Shown: one piece after another, positions 55,156 through 63,529 of the stretch | How the letters are laid out: each line of letters begins with the position of its first letter | How positions within the stretch are numbered: position 1 is the stretch's first letter | NCBI RefSeq assembly: GCF_018343665.1 | Contig: NZ_JAGYPM010000008.1 | Location: 62,001 to 126,000 of the forward strand | Source of the DNA: Cytobacillus citreus | Lineage (GTDB): Bacteria; Bacillota; Bacilli; Bacillales; Cytobacillaceae | Reading direction: 5' to 3' | DNA length: 64,000 bases | Position numbers and translations under genes: made by a program | The notes under the pieces: model-generated | Database searches by the model: none | Seen by the model: only the letters and a program-made list of their open reading frames with translations | What the model was told of the DNA's origin: nothing

Positions 55156-55204
55156 AAAAAACGAAGGAGGTCGTCAATTTCTTTCTGCGACCTCCTTCGT
55201 TTTA
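55156..55204. terminator. Bidirectional terminator between convergent genes
   Basis: AAAACGAAGGAGGTCG and CGACCTCCTTCGTTTT form a perfect 16-bp stem between the GNAT gene and the P-loop kinase gene. Confidence 0.85.
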
Positions 55205-55210
55205 AACATG

Positions 55211-55756
55211 TTAAATTTCCGCTTCTGTATAAACCCTCTTTAAAATTTCATCAACAGTCTCATTTGGGGTTAAATTTGAAGAATCGATCCACATACCAAT
55301 CCGTGGTGTTTCTGATCGCAAGACTCTTTCAAGAGAAGCAATATCTAATGCACCGTATCCTTTTTTCTGGCGAGATGCTTCCCTAGCAGCAACAACATCA
55401 GGGCTAGGCGATAAAACAATTACATACAGAGGGCCTTGCTGGATATACTCAACAACATCTTGTAGCATAGGACCAATTATTACATCCTGCAATACCACAT
55501 TAAATCCTAATTTGAAATATTCGTCTGCTACATAAGCAGCAAGTTTATATCGAAGTCGTAATTGCTCTAACGCTTCATTGGAAGGGTTACCTGACATTCC
55601 AACTTCACCATTTACTATCATTTTTCTAAACACATCTCCACGAACATGGACACTCTTATCCATACGCTCTGAAAGAAGTTGAGCAATTGTAGATTTACCA
55701 GATGCCATTATACCAGTGATTAAAAATATTCCCTTTTCATTTTCATTTTTTATCAT
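55211..55756 (-). CDS. P-loop kinase-like protein (chloramphenicol-phosphotransferase/zeta-like)
   Basis: The protein is about 181 residues. The ATG at 55756 lies 7 nt behind GGGGG; earlier ATG codons are too close or lack a site. Walker A is ITGIMASGKSTIAQLL. A following VHVRGDVFRKMIV and a later SPSPDVVAAREASRQKKGYG (lid-like Arg) resemble small-molecule kinases such as chloramphenicol phosphotransferase-like AAA_33 proteins. There is no antitoxin gene beside it. The substrate is unknown. Confidence 0.75.
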   Translation of the reverse strand: MIKNENEKGIFLITGIMASGKSTIAQLLSERMDKSVHVRGDVFRKMIVNGEVGMSGNPSNEALEQLRLRYKLAAYVADEYFKLGFNVVLQDVIIGPMLQDVVEYIQQGPLYVIVLSPSPDVVAAREASRQKKGYGALDIASLERVLRSETPRIGMWIDSSNLTPNETVDEILKRVYTEAEI

Positions 55757-55902
55757 ACTCATTCCCCCTTTATTTCTTGTCATAAGAGGACATCCACTCA
55801 TCTTATCTGAATAATATTAATTTTATTAGCGAATATATATCTTTATTCACAGGGCATATTTACAAAACGAGTAAAAACCCTTTTGAATAACGATCGGACC
55901 TA

Positions 55903-57129
55903 TCACATTTGCTCAGGAGCTTTAAGTCCCAACAAACGCAATCCTTCTTTTAAAACAATTGCTACTGCCTTTACTAACTGTAAGCGTGCTTGCTGTTGAT
56001 CATCTTCCTTTAAAATTTGGACGGCTCCGTAATATTTGTTAAAAGCTTGTGCAAGATCTATTGTATATTTTGCAATTTGCGAAGGGTCAAACTGATTGTA
56101 TGCATGTTTAATGACATCTTCAAATTTCATTAGTAAGGATAAAATAGCCCAGGCCCTATCATCTTCATAGGCTTCATAAAAAAACAGACCTTGTTCCTCT
56201 AATTTTCCTTTTCTCTGGATAGAGCTTGCACGAGCATGCGCATATTGTACGTACGGCCCAGTTTCTCCCTCAAAGGTAAGCATCGCTTCAAGTGAAAATT
56301 CAATATCATGTAAGCGATCATTTTTAAGGTCATGAAAAATAACAGCACCTACTCCAACACTTTTCGCTACTTCCTCTTTGTCAACAAGATTTGGATTTCG
56401 CTCTTCAATATTTTTAGCTGCTAGTTTAATCGCTTCTTGAAGCACCTCTTCTAATAGAACAACTTTTCCCTTTCGAGTCGACATTTTCTTTCCATCTTTC
56501 AGCATCATTCCGAATGGGATGTGATGCATAACTTCTGACCATTCATACCCCATCTTTTTTAAGACATGAAAAACTTGATTAAAGTGAAGAGACTGCTCCC
56601 TGCCTACTACATATAATGCTTTTGCAAAATTATACTCTCTTTTTCTATAAAGAGCTGCAGCCAAATCTCTCGTGGCATACAATGTTGCTCCATCCGATTT
56701 TTTTATAAGGCAAGGTGGACTTTCATGTTCTTCTAATGTAACAACCATCGCCCCATCTGATTCTGAAAGCAGGTGTTTTTCATTGAGTAGTTCTACAACT
56801 TCATCCATCTTATCATTGTAAAATGCCTCACCATTAAATGAGTCAAACTCCATTCCCATAAGCTGATAGATTCGATCAAATTCCTTTAAAGACTCGTCAC
56901 GGAACCAATTCCACAATGAAAGTGCTTCTTTATCTCCTTCCTCTAATCTTTTAAACCAAAGCCGTCCTGTATCTTCAAGCCCTGTTGTTTTTTCAGCTTC
57001 TTCATGAAACCGGACATACAAAGCGAGTAATTCCTTAATCGGATTAGCTTTGACTTTTTCTTCATTTCCCCACATTTTATAGGCCGTAATTAACTTGCCA
57101 AATTGTGTTCCCCAGTCACCAAGATGATA
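55903..57129 (-). pseudogene. argS: Arginyl-tRNA synthetase fragment lacking the N-terminal part
   Basis: About 408 residues of ArgS are kept, from HLGDWGTQFGKLITAYKMWG to the C-terminal LGLKAPEQM, including KMSTRKGKVVLLEE (KMSKS loop) and the anticodon-binding domain. Normal ArgS is about 556 residues. The N-terminal ~145 residues with the additional domain and HIGH motif are missing. The frame is closed by TGA right in front of YHLGDWG. The upstream DNA belongs to the start of an unrelated acetyltransferase gene, so an illegitimate junction made this fragment. It is presumably a second, dispensable argS copy. Confidence 0.85.
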
Positions 57130-57199
57130 TCAAGGATGCCAATTCGGGTATATCATTTGCAGTTGCTTTTCTAATTTCCACACTATCCCTCCAAGGCAT
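57116..57199 (-). pseudogene. N-terminal scrap of a GNAT acetyltransferase fused to argS
   Basis: The reading MPWRDSVEIRKATANDIPEL, ASLISSW, stop has the classic GNAT opening (IRKATANDIPELASLI). A GGAGGG site lies before GTG at VEIRKA. The frame runs out of register into the argS fragment at about 57126-57130, marking the deletion junction. Confidence 0.6.
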
Positions 57200-57201
57200 T
57201 T

Positions 57202-57986
57202 TCAGGATTGAAATACAGCAGTCAACAATCCAGATACACCAAAAACATCATTCGGCTGCTTGATTTCCTTCATTTTTCTTATCTCGATTTCCTTAAAATC
57301 CTTAAAGATGGATCCTAATTTTTCATCAGTAAAGCCCAATCCTCCTTTTAGGCTTCTTAATCTATATACCTCCCAATCTGTTATTTCCGCACCGCCTAAC
57401 GCCCCACCTGGAATAAAACAAGTAATGGCAAAGAAGCCATTTGGTTTTAAAGCTTTTTTTACTAAATTTATGTAACTCATTCTTCGGTGAGGATGTCATA
57501 TGTACCTTCCTCGATGTCTAATGCAAAGATATTTTCATTGATGAAGTTTACATGGACATTCATTTCATTTGCTCGCTCTTCTGCCCATTTAAGAGACTCT
57601 TGTGATAAATCTACGGCATCAACCGTACAGCCTTTTTCAGCAAAATAAATGGCGTTTCGACCTGGACCACAGCCCAATTCGAGAACTTTTCCTGGCTTAA
57701 AAAGATTATTTTCAAAGTAACAAACTAAATTTTCATCTGGGGAGTTAACAAAAAACGGAACATCCCGATCACGTTCAGTATAAAAGTGATCCCAAAACTG
57801 AGTTGGCTCTCTCAATAAGGAATCTAACATTTCCATTAAATCCTCGTAATCATAAATCGTTTCTTTCAATGTTATCCCTTCTTTGCAATTAAATTTATTC
57901 AATTTAATTATACTAAAATTTACCAATATTTTTGTTATGTAAAAAGAATTATTTTCAATTGCCAAAGTCCCTTTACCACAATTCAT
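57202..57986 (-). pseudogene. Class I SAM-dependent methyltransferase with a small internal deletion
   Basis: The first part has VLELGCGPGRNAIYFAEKGC (motif I) and VDAVDLSQESLKWAEERANE, and stops at GTYDILTEE. The second part, in another frame, begins HPHRRMSYINLVKKALKPNG and ends GVSGLLTAVFQS. Intact relatives have about ten more residues (a DSGCFHHIPPH-like segment) between. A deletion of roughly 25-30 bp near 57480-57495, changing the frame, explains this. The start codon of the original gene is uncertain, probably METhionine-containing LMEMLDSLL. Confidence 0.7.
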
Positions 57987-58060
57987 TTCTGACTTGGTAC
58001 CATTCCCAAGAAACTTGTATTTCTTATGTTTTTAAGTTAACAAAAAGTGAAAATTAAAAT

Positions 58061-58088
58061 CGAACCTTTTCTGATTTTCTTTCGTTAC
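58061..58088 (+). promoter_or_regulatory. Candidate ECF-sigma promoter
   Basis: CGAACC, a T-rich 16-bp spacer, CGTTAC, about 40 bp before the lipoprotein gene. The AAC...CGT arrangement fits Bacillus ECF promoters and suggests control by the sigma factor encoded downstream. Confidence 0.45.
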
Positions 58089-58124
58089 CTTTATTGAAAA
58101 GAATAAATACGGGGAGGATTTTAG

Positions 58125-58604
58125 ATGAAACCATTTATGTGGCTGTTCACTTTTCTTTTAGCAGGTACACTTCTTGGAGGATGCAGCTCTGAAGAAGGAG
58201 CGGAGGATGTGGACAAAAAAGATCAAGCAGAAGAAACAACAGCAGAGGAACTGGCATCAGCACTGAAGCTGATGGAAAATGAAAAAACGGGCAAGTACCT
58301 TGCTGATGCTGACGGTATGGCACTTTATTACTTTACAAAAGATAAGCCGGATACGACAAACTGCAGCGGTGAATGTCTTGAAAACTGGCCTGCTTTCTAT
58401 TCTGAGCATCTAGACGTTCCTGATGGATATAATAAAGAAGACTTTGGGACAATTACTCGTGAAGATACCGGTAAGAAACAGACAACCTACAAAGGCTACC
58501 CGCTATACTACTTTGTAAATGACAAAGCACAGGGTGATGTAAACGGTCAAGGTGTCAAAGATGTTTGGTTTATTATTAACAACGAAACAATATTTGCTCA
58601 TTAA
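58125..58604 (+). CDS. Lipoprotein with COG4315-type secreted repeats
   Basis: The protein is 159 residues. It has a signal peptide with lipobox LLGGC (Cys about residue 21), an acidic linker and two related repeats: YLADADGMALYYFTKDKPDT with NCSGECLENWP, then YKGYPLYYFVNDKAQGDVNG with VKDVWFII. This is the lipoprotein-15/COG4315 pattern, of unknown function. GGGGAGG precedes the ATG. It lies directly before a sigma factor/anti-sigma pair. A possible ECF promoter lies upstream and a terminator behind. Confidence 0.85.
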   Translation: MKPFMWLFTFLLAGTLLGGCSSEEGAEDVDKKDQAEETTAEELASALKLMENEKTGKYLADADGMALYYFTKDKPDTTNCSGECLENWPAFYSEHLDVPDGYNKEDFGTITREDTGKKQTTYKGYPLYYFVNDKAQGDVNGQGVKDVWFIINNETIFAH

Positions 58605-58617
58605 TTCTTCCAATGGA

Positions 58618-58644
58618 ACTGCCCAACACTAGGCAGTTCTTTTT
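58618..58644 (+). terminator. Terminator of the lipoprotein gene
   Basis: AACTGCC and GGCAGTT arms around AACACTA are followed by CTTTTT. Confidence 0.85.
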
Positions 58645-58731
58645 CCTCTTCCCACTTTTATCATTTCCACCTCAACTAACTTATGATTTATACTATTTAA
58701 TAAACGGTTTTAAGAAGGGGGAGAATTTGCT

Positions 58732-59316
58732 GTGAAAAATAAGTCGGACGAAGAGCTGGTTAAACTAATTGTGCAAAATCATCGTCCAGCACTCGAAGAA
58801 CTGTATGATCGTTACATAAATCTCATCTATAGCTTCTCATTAAAAATGACTAAGGGCGACACCGAGAAAACAAAAGAAATTGTCCAACTGGTTTTCCTCC
58901 GTCTTTGGACGACAAAACGGACTTACAGCGCGTCACAGGGTAAATTTGCAAACTGGATTCTCACCATTACCCGAAATATTGCGATTGATCTGATTCGTAA
59001 AGAACATAAACATAAAGGAACGGTCCAATTAGATCATGATGAATGGGAGAAAATCCAAGGACAGCAGTCAGAAAATGTCCTGCAGGAAGTGTCAAGTAAT
59101 CTATTAAAACAGCAAATTCAAGAAGCAAAACACCAGCTCTCTGAACCACAAAAGCGTCTTATCAACTTGTTGTACTGGGAAGGCTATTCCTTAAGCGAAA
59201 TAGCAAAACTGGAGGAAAAGCCGCTCGGTACAATTAAAAGCCGTCTGAATCAAACCTTAAAAAAACTACGAAATTATTTTAGCGAAGAAACAGGAGGAGT
59301 TCGGCATGGAAAATAA
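58732..59316 (+). CDS. ECF-type RNA polymerase sigma factor
   Basis: The protein is 194 residues. Region 2 is LEELYDRYINLIYSFSLKMT through FANWILTITRNIAIDLIRKE. Region 4 is LSEPQKRLINLLYWEGYSLS with EIAKLEEKPLGTIKSRL. It starts at GTG with GGGGGAG 8 nt upstream. It overlaps the anti-sigma gene by 11 bp, so the two are made together. The low start strength and coupling fit a regulated stress sigma factor. It resembles the sigK/anti-sigK (RskA) group. Confidence 0.92.
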   Translation: MKNKSDEELVKLIVQNHRPALEELYDRYINLIYSFSLKMTKGDTEKTKEIVQLVFLRLWTTKRTYSASQGKFANWILTITRNIAIDLIRKEHKHKGTVQLDHDEWEKIQGQQSENVLQEVSSNLLKQQIQEAKHQLSEPQKRLINLLYWEGYSLSEIAKLEEKPLGTIKSRLNQTLKKLRNYFSEETGGVRHGK

Positions 59317-60025
59317 ATGCGAAAACCTTTCTTTGTATATAATCGATCAGCTGTCTGAACATGAAAAAGAACAATTTAAGCGCCATCTTAAGACATGCGC
59401 CCACTGTCAGAATGAATTAGAATCTTTGCAGGACACATGGCAGACGCTTTCTTATGATATGGAGGAAGTGGATGCTCCAGAATCACTTAAAATGGAAGTT
59501 ATGGACTTTATTTTTAAAGAAGATGAAAAGGAAAGCCCTCATAATCCAATAAAATTATTCTTAACGAAGCATTTTTCACCGTTATCTGCAGGTATAACGG
59601 CCATATTAATAATAGGCTTTGCTGGGTTACTATGGTATAACCTCCACTTAAAAGATACTATTACAGCGCTAGAAGAGCAAATGGCTTCCCCTGCCCAGAT
59701 TGTGAGAACGTTTAATTTAAAAGGACAGGACATAGCTTCTTCAGCAAACGGAACCGCCTACCTTCTCCAAGAAGGGCATGACAACAGCCTGATTATTGAG
59801 TTAAACAATATGCCAGGAATTAAAGATGATGAAGTATATCAAGTATGGCTATTAAATAACGGGAATCGCCAAAATGCCGGAACAATAAAACCAGATCAAA
59901 ACGGCAACGGCTTGATAACCTACCGTATGCCTAAAGATCAATCGTTTGATGATATTGGGATTACACTAGAACCTAACCCAAATAACACGCAGCCAAAAGG
60001 CCGCAAAGTAATGGGAACCACTTAA
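59306..60025 (+). CDS. Membrane anti-sigma factor (zinc-finger ZAS plus RskA domain)
   Basis: The protein is 239 residues. The zinc-binding anti-sigma motif is HLKTCAHC (His27, Cys31, Cys34). One membrane span near residue 91-112 is followed by an extracellular RskA-like domain (DDEVYQVWLLNNGNRQNAGT and FDDIGITLEPN). It should bind the co-encoded sigma factor and release it on an envelope signal. The partner lipoprotein gene upstream may belong to its regulon. Confidence 0.9.
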   Translation: MENKCENLSLYIIDQLSEHEKEQFKRHLKTCAHCQNELESLQDTWQTLSYDMEEVDAPESLKMEVMDFIFKEDEKESPHNPIKLFLTKHFSPLSAGITAILIIGFAGLLWYNLHLKDTITALEEQMASPAQIVRTFNLKGQDIASSANGTAYLLQEGHDNSLIIELNNMPGIKDDEVYQVWLLNNGNRQNAGTIKPDQNGNGLITYRMPKDQSFDDIGITLEPNPNNTQPKGRKVMGTT

Positions 60026-60138
60026 TAACCTATTAATCGATTATTTTATGCGATAACATAGTACTGGGTAGGGACTCGACCAGAAAACATTTGTGAAGTC
60101 TGGGTACAAGGAGAAAAAGTTCATTTACGTATCTGAAA

Positions 60139-60530
60139 CTCCCACAGCTAAAGCAATGGGGTTCTTGAACGACTAGCTTGTTTCTTCTATACTCTCCCCT
60201 ATTTTAATCCATCAAATAGGGTACAACATATAGACACTACAAAGCGTTTGCTCAAGACTTCCGCAGCCAAACACCTCAGCGGTGCTTATCGACTGCTGGG
60301 CTCGTTTCTAACCCAATATTTCTTTAAATTACAAAACTGATTATTTTGTTTTGTTTGTTTAATGTTATTCCTATTATATCAGATTTACAGAAAAGAGAAC
60401 ATATGTTTCTATATTAATCTTCAGATACTTGAAGTACCGCTAACAATTAGACTTTTTAGCGGCACTCCGTATCTGACCTCACTTTCATCCCACGTCTAAA
60501 GACAGGCTATGCCCGGTGTGGGCTTTCTCG
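60139..60530 (-). ncRNA. IS200/IS605-derived noncoding element with omegaRNA-like scaffold
   Basis: There is no ORF in 60026-60637. On the minus strand an extended -10 (TGATATAAT, 60373-60381) precedes a structured stretch with GAGCCCAGCAGTCGATAAGC, the hairpin CACCGCTGAGGTG and GGCTGCGG. It ends in GTTCAAGAACCCCATTGCTT, TAGCTGTGGGAG. The last hairpin (CCCA-GCT / AGC-TGGG followed by GAG) resembles the right end of TnpB-bearing IS elements, where the guide RNA scaffold ends. Near 60490-60530 another hairpin with GCCCACACC and CGTGGGATG fits a left end. No tnpA or tnpB remains. The identification rests on pattern memory only. Confidence 0.4.
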
Positions 60531-60585
60531 TTCGGGAAATTTGTAATATTATTCACCCTATAGCCCAAAACTAAATAATAAATAC

Positions 60586-60626
60586 AAAAACGACCTCTTA
60601 GACACTATCTTAAAAGGTCGTTTTTA
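60586..60626 (-). terminator. Terminator of the S66 peptidase gene
   Basis: AAAAACGACCT and AGGTCGTTTTT form a bidirectional stem behind the stop codon. Confidence 0.8.
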
Positions 60627-60637
60627 TAAAATATTAT

Positions 60638-61669
60638 TTACTTTACCCCACTTTCCAAAATTGCAAAAGTCCCCTTATCACAATTTATCTCTGCCATAGC
60701 GCCATACGGTAAAATAAACTTCGGCTCTGTATGGCCAAAATTCATGTTATAGAGAATCAGCAAATCTTCCAAATCATATTCCTTCATGACTCTTTGAATC
60801 TCTGCCTTATATTCTTCATAATACGTCTCGTCTAGTGGCTTTCCAAAGATAATTCCATTCGCTCTTTGCAGAATGCCTTGTGCCGCATAATTACGCAGCC
60901 AATACTTTATTAATGCTGGTTCTGGCTTTTCTTCAGAGGTTTCAAAGAATAGGATACTATTCTCCCAATATTTCTGAGCGGGCCAAATGTCGGTTCCTTT
61001 TGCAAACTCTAGCACTTCCATACAGCCACCAACCAAACGTCCCTTAACAACTCCTGATCCCTGAAGGATTTCGTAACCCGAATTCTGCTTCATCTTGCGC
61101 TGACGGTTCTTATTCGCCTCATCCCATTCCAAATACTCACTCGTCCATTCCTTAGCCGGTTGAATTTCACCAATCACTTCATTTGAAAAGAAAGCCCGCT
61201 TTACCATTTCAATTGTATAAGGATCCATCTCTACATTTTCTGCAAAATCTACTAAAATCGCTGGACCGTAAAAAGAAGAAATACCCGCCCGATGGCAAAA
61301 TAAATGTGAGATCGTCACATCAGAATAACCCACAAAAATTTTAGGATTCTCCTTAATAACATTAAAATCAATATAAGGAAGCAAGCGAATACTATCCTCT
61401 CCTCCAATATTCGCAAATATTGCTTTAATGCTCTTATCTTTAAAGGCATTCATTAAATCTTCCGCTCGAGCTTGTGGATTATTATAAAGATATTCACTGC
61501 CTTTTAAACTATTAGGCATTGAAACAACCTTAAGTCCAAAAACTTCTTCTAATCTCCTAACCCCTTGCTCGTAACGCCATCTAAGTTCTGGGTCACCTGC
61601 CCCTCCCCATGAAGGGCTTACTGTCGCAACTAAATCTCCTGTCTCTAATTTCTTTGGCTTAATTAACAT
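60638..61669 (-). CDS. S66-family LD-carboxypeptidase / MccF-like peptidase
   Basis: The protein is 343 residues. The nucleophile Ser116 lies in IFVGYSDVT. The N-terminal KPKKLETGDLVATVSPSWGG, AIFANIGGEDSIRLLPYIDF and the C-terminal FGHTEPKFILPYGAMAEI (His) fit the S66 catalytic triad. The length and insertions match the MccF group, which cleaves the acyl-sulfamoyl-type bond of microcin C, rather than the shorter LdcA group. Its real substrate may be murein peptides or a toxic aminoacyl nucleotide. It is monocistronic. Confidence 0.88.
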   Translation of the reverse strand: MLIKPKKLETGDLVATVSPSWGGAGDPELRWRYEQGVRRLEEVFGLKVVSMPNSLKGSEYLYNNPQARAEDLMNAFKDKSIKAIFANIGGEDSIRLLPYIDFNVIKENPKIFVGYSDVTISHLFCHRAGISSFYGPAILVDFAENVEMDPYTIEMVKRAFFSNEVIGEIQPAKEWTSEYLEWDEANKNRQRKMKQNSGYEILQGSGVVKGRLVGGCMEVLEFAKGTDIWPAQKYWENSILFFETSEEKPEPALIKYWLRNYAAQGILQRANGIIFGKPLDETYYEEYKAEIQRVMKEYDLEDLLILYNMNFGHTEPKFILPYGAMAEINCDKGTFAILESGVK

Positions 61670-61807
61670 ATGGATATTTCCCTCCCTGTGCTAAAATCGT
61701 TATTTCAAGAAAAAGTCAAATATGGTAATTTAGTTATACAATAAGAAGAAATACTTCGCAATAAAATTAATCCCTTAAAATATTTCGAGATTAATATAGC
61801 TGATAAT

Positions 61808-62023
61808 AAAGTGAAGCTTCCATCAGTGGGGGTATTCATTCATCCCCCACTGATGGTTAGTTGAACCAATCACGCTCAAAACGCCACGTCCTGTGGCTTT
61901 CGCCTGACTAGGACATCCTGTCCGTCGTCGGGCCTTTACGGGCAGTTGATCCCCCACTTAGGTTTCTTTCATTCTCTCGCAACCTTGAAGTGGGGGTCTT
62001 ACTGCCCGTTAATCTGCGATAAA
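61808..62023 (+). mobile_element. Palindrome-ended non-autonomous element, copy C
   Basis: It runs from AAAGTGAAGCTTCCATCAG to TTAATCTGCGATAAA. The left palindrome is perfect (CCATCAGTGGGGG / CCCCCACTGATGG). The internal part keeps the ACGCCACGTCCTGTGG and GACTAGGACATCCTGTCC blocks also seen in copy B. It lies directly upstream of the ribosome site of the hydrolase gene. The stretch 61670-61807 shows no other signal. Confidence 0.75.
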
Positions 62024-62040
62024 TGAGGTGGGTAATCGTT

Positions 62041-62974
62041 ATGATTCGCGAAGACTTTACATTCCAAGCAGAAGATGGTGCGGAGATTTTCTGTTGTAAA
62101 TGGTCCGATCCTAAGAGTGAAACGATAAATGGGAATTGTCCAAATTGTTCACGGAATGGCAGAGCATATTTTACGTTATGAAGATTTTGCCCGCTACTTA
62201 GTGAAAAGAGGCTATCTTGTATACGGGCACGATCATCGGGGTCATGGACAAACAGAAAAAAAACAAGAAGATGCTGGTTATTTTACTGATTCTGAAGGTT
62301 TTGAACAGGTTGTTCACGATGTAAAGCAACTCACAGATCTTATCCAAACAGACCATCCTTCTGCCCCAATAATTTTATTTGGCCATAGTATGGGATCATT
62401 TATCGCTAGACGTTATGTTCAGCTTTTTGGCAATCAACTTGCAGGCGCTATTTTCTGTGCTACTGGTGGAGATCCAGGCTTAGTTGGAAAAGTGGGCAAG
62501 TTTATTGCTGAAAGAGAGTGCCGAAAAAAAGGAAGACGTACAGCCAGCCCAAAGTTAGATCAGCTTTCTTTTGGCAACTTTAATAAACAGTTCAAACCAA
62601 CTCGGACCTCCTTCGATTGGTTAAGCCGTGACGAAAAGCAAGTTGATCTATATATAGCTGATCCTGCCTGCGGAAATATTTTCACTGCTGGATTTTTCGT
62701 AGATTTGTTAACCGGGTTATTAACAATCCATCGCCAAGAAGAAATCAATAAGATTCCAAAGTCACTTCCATTACTTTTAATCGCCGGGGATAAAGATCCT
62801 GTTGGTAAAAACGGAAAAGGTGTGGTGCAAGTTTATCAGCAATACGAACGTACTGCGATTGAAGATATTTCAATTAAACTTTATGAAGGGGCACGTCATG
62901 AAATATTAAATGAAACAAACCGAGAGGAAGTCTTTAGTGATATTGCGACATGGATCGCAGGTATTTGTCCCTAA
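62041..62974 (+). pseudogene. Alpha/beta hydrolase (monoacylglycerol-lipase-like) with a frameshift
   Basis: A GAGGTGGG site and ATG at 62041 start MIREDFTFQAEDGAEIFCCK, WSDPKSETINGN. After about 30 codons homology jumps one frame to GIVQIVHGMAEHILRYEDFA (from 62129), continuing for 280 residues. The lipase elements GHDHRGHGQT, FGHSMGSF (Ser), GDKDPVG (Asp) and GARHEILNE (His) are intact. One extra or missing base near 62120-62130 would restore a ~310-residue protein. This is a real frameshift, a sequencing error, or use of the internal ATG at 62129. Confidence 0.75.
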
Positions 62975-63020
62975 AACAATATTAAGCTTATATTCTTTCG
63001 GTATTTTCATATTTAGGATT

Positions 63021-63054
63021 GAAAGGAGCAGTCAAAATGATGATCGCTCCTTTC
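63021..63054 (+). terminator. Hairpin behind the hydrolase gene
   Basis: GAAAGGAGC and GCTCCTTTC arms with a 16-nt loop; the T tail is weak. Confidence 0.5.
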
Positions 63055-63148
63055 TGCTCTAACGCCATTTCTATACAAGAGACACTCACTAAACCCCGGC
63101 CCATACCGAACTTTTTCCTCTTAAATTAATAGGGGATTCCAAAATTAT

Positions 63149-63469
63149 CTAATTAAAATAATGTTGAAAAGTACGCCCAATAATAGATAGAATTGAAAAG
63201 CCTAGTAATGGCCCAATAACAATCATATAAGCTATCCAAAACCTAAGATTAAATATAAATTCTTTTTTACTAAAAAGGACTATCAAAATAATAATGGGAA
63301 TTATACAAAAAAAGTTTATTAAAAAGCTAATAAAATAGAAGATTAATAGCAATTTTATAAAACCAGTTTCCCCCAATATAGATTTTGCTTCCTCAAGGTT
63401 TGAACCTGCAAAATATAGTCCACAAATTACAATCGCAATCATTACTGTCCATAAAATATATTTTTTCAC
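63149..63469 (-). CDS. Small membrane protein of unknown function
   Basis: The protein is about 106 residues. The GTG at 63469 is chosen with GGAGAGG upstream; a longer form lacks a site. Three hydrophobic segments (YILWTVMIAIVICGLYFAG, LLLIFYFISFLINFFCIIPI and WIAYMIVIGPLLGFSILSII) make it a three-span or so membrane protein. It follows the truncated permease gene on the same strand by about 60 bp and is probably in the same operon. The family is not recognised. Confidence 0.6.
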   Translation of the reverse strand: MKKYILWTVMIAIVICGLYFAGSNLEEAKSILGETGFIKLLLIFYFISFLINFFCIIPIIILIVLFSKKEFIFNLRFWIAYMIVIGPLLGFSILSIIGRTFQHYFN

Positions 63470-63529
63470 TGTTCCTCTCCTCGTCAAAACATTGTAATGA
63501 ATCAAAGATTCCTGGAACTTTCTTTTCTA

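Noticed and set aside
55211..55756. Zeta toxin of a toxin-antitoxin pair
   Set aside because: No small antitoxin gene is beside it, and the motif set fits general small-molecule kinases at least as well.
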